A stretch of 12,794 nt of DNA from Pseudomonadota bacterium (GTDB lineage Bacteria; Pseudomonadota; Gammaproteobacteria; Xanthomonadales; Xanthomonadaceae). This document shows, in pieces, positions 7,469-12,794 of this stretch. Location of the stretch: positions 1-12,794 of the forward strand of contig JAEWAG010000163.1 of NCBI GenBank assembly GCA_023391775.1. The letters are read 5' to 3'. Position 1 is the stretch's first letter. Each line of letters starts with the position of its first letter. The notes below the pieces were generated by a model. It was not told the origin of the DNA. It worked only from the letters and a program-made list of their open reading frames with translations, and ran no database searches. The translations under genes and the position numbers were made by a program.

Positions 7469-8584
7469 TCACCAGCCCACGTTCATGAACCACAGCGCCG
7501 CCAGCGCGTCGAGGATGATCACCAGCGAGATCGTCTGCACCACGCTGGAGGTGGTGCGCTCGCCGACCGACTGCGCCGTGCCCTGCACGCGCATGCCCTC
7601 CAGGCAGCCGATCAGGCCGATCACCATCGCGAACACCGGAGCCTTGGACATGCCCACCAGGAAGTGCCGCAGCTGCATGGTCTCGTGCATGCGCGCCAGG
7701 TACATCTGCGGCGGGATCTCCAGGTCGAAGGCGCCGACGGTGACGCCGCCGGCCAGGCCGGCCATCATCGCCACGAAGGTCAGCAGCGGCAGCATCACCA
7801 GCATCGCCACCAGGCGTGGCAGCACCAGCAGCTCGATCGGGTCCAGGCCCAGGGTGCGGATCGCGTCGATCTCCTCCCGCGCCTTCATCGAGCCGATCTG
7901 CGCGGTGAAGGCCGAGGCGGTGCGGCCGGCCAGCACGATCGCCGTCAGCAGCACCGCGAACTCGCGCAGGAACGCGATGCTGACCAGTTCGACCACGAAT
8001 ATCTCGGCGCCGAAGTCGGCCAGGATGCTGGAGCCCAGGAAGGCGATCACCGCGCCGACCAGGTAGGACAGCAGGGCCACCAGCGGCACCGCGTCCAGGC
8101 CGACCTGCTCCATGTGCGCGACCGTCGCGGTCAGCCGGAAGCGCCGCGGATGGCGTATCAGCCGGGCCAGCTTGACCAGGTTCTCGCCGGTGAAGCCGAC
8201 CAGTTCCACCACGTTGCGCGCCACCACCTGGGAGGCCCGCCCCAGCCGCTCCAGGGCGGCGGCGAAACCGTACTCGCGCCTGCGGCGCGGACGGTCATCG
8301 GCGACGTCCTCGATCACGCGCACCAGCGGCATGTGGCCATCGCTGAAATGCAGCGCGTCGTCCTCCAGCCCGCGCCTGCGCGCGAAGCGCGTCAGCTGCA
8401 GCACGCCGGCCGAATCGATCCGCCGGACGTCCCGGGCATCGACCAGTACGACGCCCTCGGGCAGCTCGCGCAGCCGGTCGGCCATCTCCATGGCGTAGGA
8501 CAGCGTCCAGTCGCCTTCCAGGCGGGCATGGCCGGGTTCCGCGCCCCGGGTCCATCCGGGTGGATTCTGGGAGGAGTGGTCCAT
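7469..8584 (-). CDS. MlaE-family lipid ABC transporter permease with N-terminal STAS domain
   Basis: First gene of the operon; inner-membrane permease moving lipids between membranes. 371 residues. Residues about 15-95 form a STAS (MlaB-like) domain with the IDSAG motif (56-60); Ser58 corresponds to the regulatory Ser/Thr of STAS proteins. The MlaE domain follows (about 125-371) with five or so hydrophobic segments and the family signature EEIDAIRTLGLDP at 237-249. In E. coli the STAS protein MlaB is a separate subunit, so fusion here replaces it. The frame is open to 9808 on this strand, but that part is a shadow of the ThrE gene. ATG 8584 was chosen as the last Met before the STAS fold; no clear ribosome site precedes it. 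A TATGCT box (8602-8597) lies just upstream. Confidence 0.92.
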   Translation of the reverse strand: MDHSSQNPPGWTRGAEPGHARLEGDWTLSYAMEMADRLRELPEGVVLVDARDVRRIDSAGVLQLTRFARRRGLEDDALHFSDGHMPLVRVIEDVADDRPRRRREYGFAAALERLGRASQVVARNVVELVGFTGENLVKLARLIRHPRRFRLTATVAHMEQVGLDAVPLVALLSYLVGAVIAFLGSSILADFGAEIFVVELVSIAFLREFAVLLTAIVLAGRTASAFTAQIGSMKAREEIDAIRTLGLDPIELLVLPRLVAMLVMLPLLTFVAMMAGLAGGVTVGAFDLEIPPQMYLARMHETMQLRHFLVGMSKAPVFAMVIGLIGCLEGMRVQGTAQSVGERTTSSVVQTISLVIILDALAALWFMNVGW

Positions 8585-8650
8585 ATGTCGGGCCGGAGCA
8601 TACAGGCAACCGCGTGACGCCGTGGCGCGCGCGCGGGTGATACTAGGCCG
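8585..8650. promoter_or_regulatory. Divergent promoter region of MCE operon and ThrE gene (66 bp)
   Basis: Both transcripts must start within 66 bp. Minus strand: TATGCT (8602-8597) ends 12 nt before the permease ATG. Plus strand: GATACT (8639-8644) ends 6 nt before the ThrE ATG. Neither has a convincing -35 hexamer and neither gene has a clear Shine-Dalgarno, so very short or absent leaders are likely. Individual boxes are tentative. Confidence 0.35.
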
Positions 8651-9901
8651 ATGTCCAACGCACCGACCCGGCCGCAGGCCAGCTATTCGCAGCGCATCGC
8701 CTTCGTCGCCGAAATGGCGGTGCGGCTGCATCGCTACGGGACCACCGCGCAGCGCCTGGAGGCGGCCATCACCGCCCTGTCGCAGCGGCTGGACCTGGAG
8801 TGCGAGGCCTGGTCCAACCCGACCGGCCTGATCCTCAGTTTCAGCGACCCGGGCAAGCCGCTGGGAAGCACCGACACCACCCGGGTGATCCGGCTCCCGC
8901 CGGGCGAGAACGACCTGCACAAGCTGTGCGAGGCCGACCGCGTGGCCGAGGCCGTGGCCAACGGCCAGCTGACCATCGCACAAGGCCACACCGCGCTGCG
9001 GGTGCTGGACCGCGCGCCCACGCCGATGGCCAGGTCCATGCAGGTGCTGGGCTTCGGCCTGGCCGCCGCCGGCGTTGCCGGGCTGTGGCGGCTGCCGTGG
9101 CTGGACATCTCGGTGGCGGCGGTGACCGGCCTGCTGATCGGCCTGCTCGACCTGTACTCCAGCCGGCGCCCGGCGATGAAGGAGGCCAGCGAGGCGGTCG
9201 AGGCGCTTGCCGCCGGCACCGTGGTGGCCCTGGTCGCCGCGCTGGTGGCGCCGTTGAACCTCAACACGGTGATCATCGCCTCGCTGGTCGCGCTGCTGCC
9301 GGGCATGGCGATCACCAACGCGATGAACGAGCTGTCCAGCCAGCACTGGGTCTCCGGCACCGTGCGCTTTGCAGGGGCGCTGACCACGGTGCTCAAGCTC
9401 ACCGCCGGCGCGGTGGTGGCGGTGACCCTGCTGGGTGTGCTCGGGCTGGAACCCCAGGTGCGCGGGCTGCGTCCGCAACCGGAGCTGGTGGAGTGGATGG
9501 CGCTGGTGGTGGCCTCGCTGGCCTTCGCGGTGCTGTTCAAGGCCAGCCTGCGCGACTACCCCTGGGTGATGGGCGCGGCGATCACCGGCTACCTGATCTC
9601 GCGCTATGCCGGGCAGACCTGGGGCAGCCCGGTGGGCATCTTCCTTTCGGCCCTGGTGCTGACCGCCGCGGGCAATGGCTTCGGCCGCTGGGTGCAGCGG
9701 CCCGGCGCCCTGATCCGCCTGCCCGGCATCATCATGCTGGTCCCCGGCAGCGCCAGCCTGCGCGGCCTGCTGACCCTGGTCCAGCAGCAGGACGTGGATG
9801 CGGGGCAAAGCGCGATGCTGCTGGTGATCAATATCGTCACCGCGCTGGTCGCCGGCCTGCTGTTCGGCAACCTGCTGCTGCCGGCGCGCAAGAACCTCTG
9901 A
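8651..9901 (+). CDS. ThrE-family threonine/serine exporter
   Basis: Inner-membrane protein of the ThrE family (founding member: the Corynebacterium glutamicum threonine/serine exporter). 416 residues. A soluble N-terminal part (about 1-130) holds the family segment RIAFVAEMAVRLHRYGTTAQRLE (15-37), which fits the hydrolase-like domain of ThrE. It is followed by roughly ten hydrophobic helices in two blocks, ThrE-type (about 130-260, including SSRRPAMKEASEAVEALAAG) and ThrE_2-type (about 270-410, including RLPGIIMLVPGSASLRG). Many bacteria split these blocks over two genes; here they are one. The ATG at 8651 gives the expected N-terminus but has no ribosome site. It stands alone between divergent and convergent neighbours. 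Substrate inferred from the family only. Confidence 0.9.
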   Translation: MSNAPTRPQASYSQRIAFVAEMAVRLHRYGTTAQRLEAAITALSQRLDLECEAWSNPTGLILSFSDPGKPLGSTDTTRVIRLPPGENDLHKLCEADRVAEAVANGQLTIAQGHTALRVLDRAPTPMARSMQVLGFGLAAAGVAGLWRLPWLDISVAAVTGLLIGLLDLYSSRRPAMKEASEAVEALAAGTVVALVAALVAPLNLNTVIIASLVALLPGMAITNAMNELSSQHWVSGTVRFAGALTTVLKLTAGAVVAVTLLGVLGLEPQVRGLRPQPELVEWMALVVASLAFAVLFKASLRDYPWVMGAAITGYLISRYAGQTWGSPVGIFLSALVLTAAGNGFGRWVQRPGALIRLPGIIMLVPGSASLRGLLTLVQQQDVDAGQSAMLLVINIVTALVAGLLFGNLLLPARKNL

Positions 9902-9928
9902 GCGGCGGCTGCGGGCCCGGCCAAACGC

Positions 9929-9954
9929 AAACGCCGGCCAAGGGGCCGGCGTTT
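9929..9954. terminator. Bidirectional terminator between ThrE gene and H-NS gene
   Basis: An 11-bp perfect stem, AAACGCCGGCC (9929-9939) / GGCCGGCGTTT (9944-9954), with an AAGG loop. T residues end the stem on the plus strand (TTTCTG) and, on the minus strand, the stem ends in TTT followed by GCGTTTGG. It lies 28 nt after the ThrE stop and 23 nt after the H-NS stop, so it probably serves both. The CGCCGGCC/GGCCGGCG core is identical to that of the scoB terminator. Confidence 0.75.
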
Positions 9955-9976
9955 CTGCGTGGGGTCCCCGAAGGGA

Positions 9977-10420
9977 TTACTTGGCGCGGGCCTTCTTGAC
10001 CACGCGCTTGCGCGCGCCCTTGGCCGCCTTGGCCGGGGGCGGGGCGGCGGCGCCCGGGATCAGGAACTCGGCCGCGGCGCGGCCCTGGGCGGTGTAGGCG
10101 GCCAGCCAGCGCGGCTGCTTGCCACGACCGGTCCAGGTTTCCTTGGGGTTTTCCGGGTTGCGGTACTTCGGCGCCACCTTGCCGAGCTTGCGGGCGCGGG
10201 CCGGAGCGGCGGCCGTGCCGCCGGAGCGGGCGGCGGGGCTGGCCCCTTCCGCGCCGAACAGCTCCTCAATGGTGTAACCCTCGGCCTTGGCCAGCTTGAC
10301 CAGCCGGCTGCGCACCTTGGCGATGGGCGCGCGCTTGGACAGCAGCGCCTGGCGCTTCTTGGCGGTGGCAATCAGGGAGTTCAGCTCGCGGGGGGAAAGG
10401 GTGTTCAGGTCAATGGACAT
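9977..10420 (-). CDS. H-NS family nucleoid-associated protein with basic C-terminal tail
   Basis: DNA-binding protein that bridges and silences AT-rich DNA; related to the Xrv regulators of Xanthomonas. 147 residues. The N-terminal helical oligomerisation part is about 1-57. A flexible Ala/Ser/Gly linker spans about 58-80. The H-NS DNA-binding motif is in YRNPENPKETWTGRGKQPRW (86-105), with the AT-hook-like GRGKQPRWL at 98-106. ODD: residues 122-147 form an Ala/Pro then Lys/Arg-rich tail (PAKAAKGARKRVVKKARAK) resembling histone H1-type tails, beyond the canonical H-NS end. Start ATG 10420 has GGAGAA (10425-10430) 4 nt upstream. It is transcribed alone, between its own candidate promoter and a terminator. 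Confidence 0.9.
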   Translation of the reverse strand: MSIDLNTLSPRELNSLIATAKKRQALLSKRAPIAKVRSRLVKLAKAEGYTIEELFGAEGASPAARSGGTAAAPARARKLGKVAPKYRNPENPKETWTGRGKQPRWLAAYTAQGRAAAEFLIPGAAAPPPAKAAKGARKRVVKKARAK

Positions 10421-10470
10421 CAGGTTCTCCGATTAAGTGGCGGGAGCCCGTCCGTAGGCAATGCCGGCGC

Positions 10471-10499
10471 AGGATAATCCAGGAAAATAACCCGGGCAA
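10471..10499 (-). promoter_or_regulatory. Candidate sigma-70 promoter of the H-NS gene
   Basis: On the minus strand TTGCCC (10499-10494) and TATCCT (10476-10471) are spaced by 17 bp; each matches four consensus positions. Expected leader is about 45 nt, containing the GGAGAA ribosome site. The -10 overlaps the sequence GGATAATC (10472-10479), which recurs in the hairpin at 10531-10538. The area is markedly richer in A/T than the rest of the window. Confidence 0.4.
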
Positions 10500-10514
10500 C
10501 GAGTAAATGACAAA

Positions 10515-10544
10515 CGGCCCGATTATCGGGGGATAATCGGGCCG
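10515..10544 (-). terminator. Hairpin downstream of proS, likely terminator
   Basis: A perfect 13-bp inverted repeat, CGGCCCGATTATC (10515-10527) and GATAATCGGGCCG (10532-10544), with a 4-nt loop. On the minus strand it begins 41 nt after the proS stop and is followed by TTTGTCATTT, an imperfect U-rich tail. It sits just upstream of the H-NS promoter, so it may insulate that gene from proS read-through or act as an operator. Confidence 0.65.
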
Positions 10545-10584
10545 CATTTGCCGTATCGGTGGCGTGAAGGCCGCCGCCTGATGG

Positions 10585-12282
10585 CTACCTTCCGCGCAGG
10601 CGCTGCAGCAGCTGGTCGCGGCCAAGCGCCTCGGATTCGGCGGCATTACGGGCGCGATATTCAAACGTGCCGGCCTCCAGCCCGCGGCCGGAAACCACGA
10701 CCCGGTGCGGAATGCCGATCAGTTCCATGTCGGCGAACATCGGGCCCGGACGCAGGCCGCGGTCGTCCAGCACCACGTCCAGGCCGGCGTCCTGCAGTTC
10801 GGCCAGCAGCGCGGCCGCGGCCTCGTCAACCTGGGCATCCTTCTTCGGGTTGATGACGCAGATCGCGACCGTCCACGGTGCCATCGGCTCCGGCCAGATA
10901 ATGCCGGCGCCGTCGTGGTTCTGCTCGATCGCCGCGGCGACGATGCGCGACACGCCGATGCCGTAGCAGCCCATCGCCGGGACCACGGCCTTGCCGTTTT
11001 CATCCAGCACGGTGAAACCCATGGCCTGGGAATACTTGCGGCCGAGCTGGAACACGTGGCCGACCTCGATGCCGCGGGCCAGGCGGATTTCCCCGCCGTC
11101 CACCGCACGGTCGCCGGCGACCACGTTGCGGATGTCGGCGACCACGTCCGGCTCGGCCAGGTCGCGGTCCCAGTTCACGCCGGCGAGGTGGAAACCGGCC
11201 TCGTTGGCGCCGACCACGAAATCGGCCATCGCCGCGACCTCGCGGTCGGCGACCACGCGGACCGGCTTCCGCGGGCCGACCGGGCCGAGGAAACCCGGCT
11301 CGCTGCCGAGGTGCTCGAGGATTTCCGCCTCGGTGGCGGGGCGGTATTCGCCCACGCCTGCGACCTTGGACAGCTTGATCTCGTTGACTGAATGGTCGCC
11401 GCGCACCAGCGCCAGCACGAAACCCTCTTCGCCGACCACGGCCACCGACTTGACCGTGTGCTGCAGGGCGATGCCGAGCAGGGCGGCCACGTCCTCGCAG
11501 GTTTTCTGCACCGGCGTTTCGACCTTGCGCAGGGTTTGCGCCGGAGCCGGGCGCGGGCCCGGGGCGGCGGCCTGCGCGGTTTCCACGTTGGCCGCGTAAT
11601 CGGAGCCGGTGGAAAATGCCAGCGCGTCCTCGCCCGAATCGGCGATGACGTGGAATTCCTGGGAGGCGTCGCCGCCAATGGCGCCGGAGTCGGCCTGAAC
11701 GGCGCGGAATTCCAGGCCCAGGCGGGAGAAGATGCGGGTGTAGGCCGCCTTCATGTTCTCGTATTCGGCCGCCAGGTCGGCGTCGGAGACGTGGAAGGAA
11801 TAGGCGTCCTTCATCAGGAATTCGCGTGCGCGCATCACCCCGAAGCGCGGCCGGATCTCGTCGCGGAACTTGGTGTGGATCTGGTAGAAGTTCACCGGCA
11901 GCTGCTTGTAGCTGTCCAGTTCCTGGCGCGCGAAATCGGTAATCGCCTCCTCGGCGGTGGGGCTGAAGCAGTATTCGGCTTCCTTGCGGTCGCTGATTTT
12001 CAGCAGCTGGCCACCGAACTTTTCCCAGCGCCCGGTTTCTTCCCACAGCTCACGCGGCTGGATGGTCGGCAGCTGCAGCTCCACCGCGCCGGCACGGTTC
12101 ATTTCCTCGCGCACCACGGCCTCGACCTTGCGCAGCACGCGCAGTCCCAGCGGCGTCCACGTGTACAGGCCGGCGGCGAGCTTGCGGATCATGCCGGCGC
12201 GCAGCATCAGCTTGTGGCTGGCCAGCTCGGCATCGGCCGGGGTTTCGTTGGTGGTGTGCAGGTGGAAGCGGGAGAGGCGCAT
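10585..12282 (-). CDS. proS: Proline--tRNA ligase (prolyl-tRNA synthetase), bacterial type with editing domain
   Basis: Charges tRNA-Pro with proline in the cytoplasm; class II synthetase. 565 residues, close to the E. coli protein. Class II motif 1 lies around [15 protein letters not shown] (71-85), motif 2 is [20 protein letters not shown] (139-158), and motif 3 is GCYGIGVSR (438-446). Between motifs 2 and 3, residues about 225-400 form the inserted YbaK-like editing domain that hydrolyses misacylated Ala-tRNA-Pro, with Lys278 in HTVKS (275-279) matching the editing lysine. The C-terminal anticodon-binding domain begins near 468. ATG 12282 gives the canonical start [19 protein letters not shown]; no clear Shine-Dalgarno precedes it. 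Apparently monocistronic, followed by a hairpin terminator. All key motifs are intact. Confidence 0.97.
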   Translation of the reverse strand: MRLSRFHLHTTNETPADAELASHKLMLRAGMIRKLAAGLYTWTPLGLRVLRKVEAVVREEMNRAGAVELQLPTIQPRELWEETGRWEKFGGQLLKISDRKEAEYCFSPTAEEAITDFARQELDSYKQLPVNFYQIHTKFRDEIRPRFGVMRAREFLMKDAYSFHVSDADLAAEYENMKAAYTRIFSRLGLEFRAVQADSGAIGGDASQEFHVIADSGEDALAFSTGSDYAANVETAQAAAPGPRPAPAQTLRKVETPVQKTCEDVAALLGIALQHTVKSVAVVGEEGFVLALVRGDHSVNEIKLSKVAGVGEYRPATEAEILEHLGSEPGFLGPVGPRKPVRVVADREVAAMADFVVGANEAGFHLAGVNWDRDLAEPDVVADIRNVVAGDRAVDGGEIRLARGIEVGHVFQLGRKYSQAMGFTVLDENGKAVVPAMGCYGIGVSRIVAAAIEQNHDGAGIIWPEPMAPWTVAICVINPKKDAQVDEAAAALLAELQDAGLDVVLDDRGLRPGPMFADMELIGIPHRVVVSGRGLEAGTFEYRARNAAESEALGRDQLLQRLRGR

Positions 12283-12312
12283 CGCGGGGCTTCGAGGGAA
12301 TTGAGGCCGGAC

Positions 12313-12321
12313 ATTCTGCCA
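12313..12321 (-). promoter_or_regulatory. Candidate extended -10 promoter for proS
   Basis: On the minus strand the sequence TGGCAGAAT (12321-12313) is an extended -10 (TGn followed by CAGAAT). It would start transcription near 12306, about 24 nt before the proS ATG. No -35 is obvious, which extended -10 promoters can tolerate. Confidence 0.3.
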
Positions 12322-12441
12322 GCACTGGGCAGGGGGCGGGCCAATGCCGGGGTGCCGGATCCGGACACGGCGTTACCTAGTCATTCCTGTTCCGGCGCGT
12401 GCCGGGCCGCCTTGCGTGCGAAGGGATGGGCGGGGCTGACA

Positions 12442-12460
12442 GGCTCCGGCCGCCGGAGCC
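12442..12460. repeat. Perfect 9-bp inverted repeat
   Basis: GGCTCCGGC (12442-12450) and GCCGGAGCC (12452-12460) are perfect complements around a single base; a real hairpin would have 8 bp and a CCG loop. No T-run follows on either strand, so it is not a standard terminator. Confidence 0.6.
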
Positions 12461-12579
12461 GCATGCGCGGATGCTGCACCGGGCGGCAAGGCGCAGGTTT
12501 CATGGAAGGCCACGGCGATCAGCTGCCGATATGGTTGCCAAACCCGGCGACGTGCGCGGTCCTGTTGCTGCTGGCCACC

Positions 12580-12596
12580 GGCGGGTTCCACCCGCC
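12580..12596. repeat. Perfect 7-bp inverted repeat
   Basis: GGCGGGT (12580-12586) pairs with ACCCGCC (12590-12596) around a TCC loop. No T-run follows. Function unknown; together with the hairpin at 12442-12460 it marks this non-coding stretch as locally structured. Confidence 0.5.
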
Positions 12597-12794
12597 CCGT
12601 GGATGGGCCGGGCCGGTGCGGTGATGTCGGATGCCCGGCGCGGATCCGCACGCGGCGCCTCGTTCCGGTGATGGCGGCCGGCGCCAGGGCAGGCGCCTGG
12701 GGGCGGGCTTTCCCGGGGCGGGCGGGCGATCGCCAGGCGGCGGCTGGCATCGCACCGGCAAGGCCGGCGGGCGGTGTGCCTGGCCGGCACGGGC

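Larger units (their letters stand above)
12283..12794. other. 512-bp stretch upstream of proS with no convincing gene
   Basis: Several frames are open because of high GC content, but none has a recognisable protein, a ribosome site or a coherent composition. Translations are Arg/Ala/Pro/Gly-rich in all of them. The stretch holds the proS upstream region at its left end and, from about 12440, several perfect short palindromes (listed separately; also GCGGATCCGC at 12640-12649 and CAGGCGCCTG at 12690-12699). No tRNA or known RNA fold was recognised. It could be a long intergenic region, a decayed gene or an unannotated RNA. Confidence 0.5.

Noticed and set aside
8585..9808. In-frame upstream extension of the permease gene to 779 residues.
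   Set aside because: It is antisense to the ThrE gene and composed of Gln/His/Arg-rich sequence; the STAS-MlaE protein is complete from 8584.
12502..12624. A 40-codon open frame starting MEGHGDQLPIW with a short hydrophobic stretch.
   Set aside because: No ribosome site, no recognisable family, and the frame is open upstream only as a shadow of proS; too weak to call a gene.
12373..12750. A 125-codon minus-strand open frame upstream of proS.
   Set aside because: Arg/Pro/Ala-rich, low-complexity translation, no ribosome site and no domain.

Overview
The window is very GC-rich, densely packed chromosomal DNA. Its gene content points to a gammaproteobacterium of the family Xanthomonadaceae (Xanthomonas / Stenotrophomonas / Lysobacter / Luteimonas group). 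The main pointers are a XanA-type phosphohexomutase next to a scoA-scoB pair (called lpsI-lpsJ in Xanthomonas campestris), and an H-NS protein of the Xanthomonas Xrv type. The genus cannot be fixed by eye. No insertion sequence, phage gene, tRNA, rRNA or CRISPR array was seen, so this looks like ordinary core genome rather than an accessory island.

Layout, left to right. (1) 1-1020, minus: the first 340 codons of xanA, running off the left edge. (2) 1144-2495, plus: scoA-scoB, two subunits of a 3-oxoacid CoA-transferase, divergent from xanA, overlapping at a TGATG junction and closed by a strong hairpin terminator. (3) 2557-4191, minus: electron transfer flavoprotein-ubiquinone oxidoreductase (ETF-QO), convergent with scoAB. 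(4) 4305-4913, plus: a small AlkB-family dioxygenase, divergent from ETF-QO. (5) 8584 down to 4910, minus: a tightly coupled four-gene operon for an MCE-type lipid ABC transporter: STAS-MlaE permease, MlaF-like ATPase, MlaD-like MCE protein and an auxiliary outer-membrane lipoprotein. Its last stop codon shares a CTAG with the stop of the AlkB gene. (6) 8651-9901, plus: a ThrE-family threonine/serine exporter, divergent from the operon over 66 bp. (7) 9977-10420, minus: an H-NS family nucleoid protein with a basic Ala/Lys tail. (8) 10585-12282, minus: proS, prolyl-tRNA synthetase, followed by a perfect 13-bp hairpin. (9) 12283-12794: upstream region of proS with no convincing gene but several palindromes.

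How the genes work together: xanA makes sugar-phosphate precursors for exopolysaccharide and LPS. ScoAB and ETF-QO belong to ketone-body/short-chain acid use and to passing electrons from flavoprotein dehydrogenases to ubiquinone. The MCE operon maintains outer-membrane lipids. The remaining genes are single housekeeping units (DNA/RNA alkylation repair, amino-acid export, nucleoid structure, translation).

The most striking observation is in xanA. The residue that should be the catalytic phosphoserine (Ser97 in the TASHNP motif) reads as arginine (TARHNP), while the metal-binding and sugar-binding motifs are intact. This is either a sequence error, a recent inactivation, or an enzyme with altered activity. 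I found no wholly new multi-gene system. The other findings concern promoter and terminator architecture.
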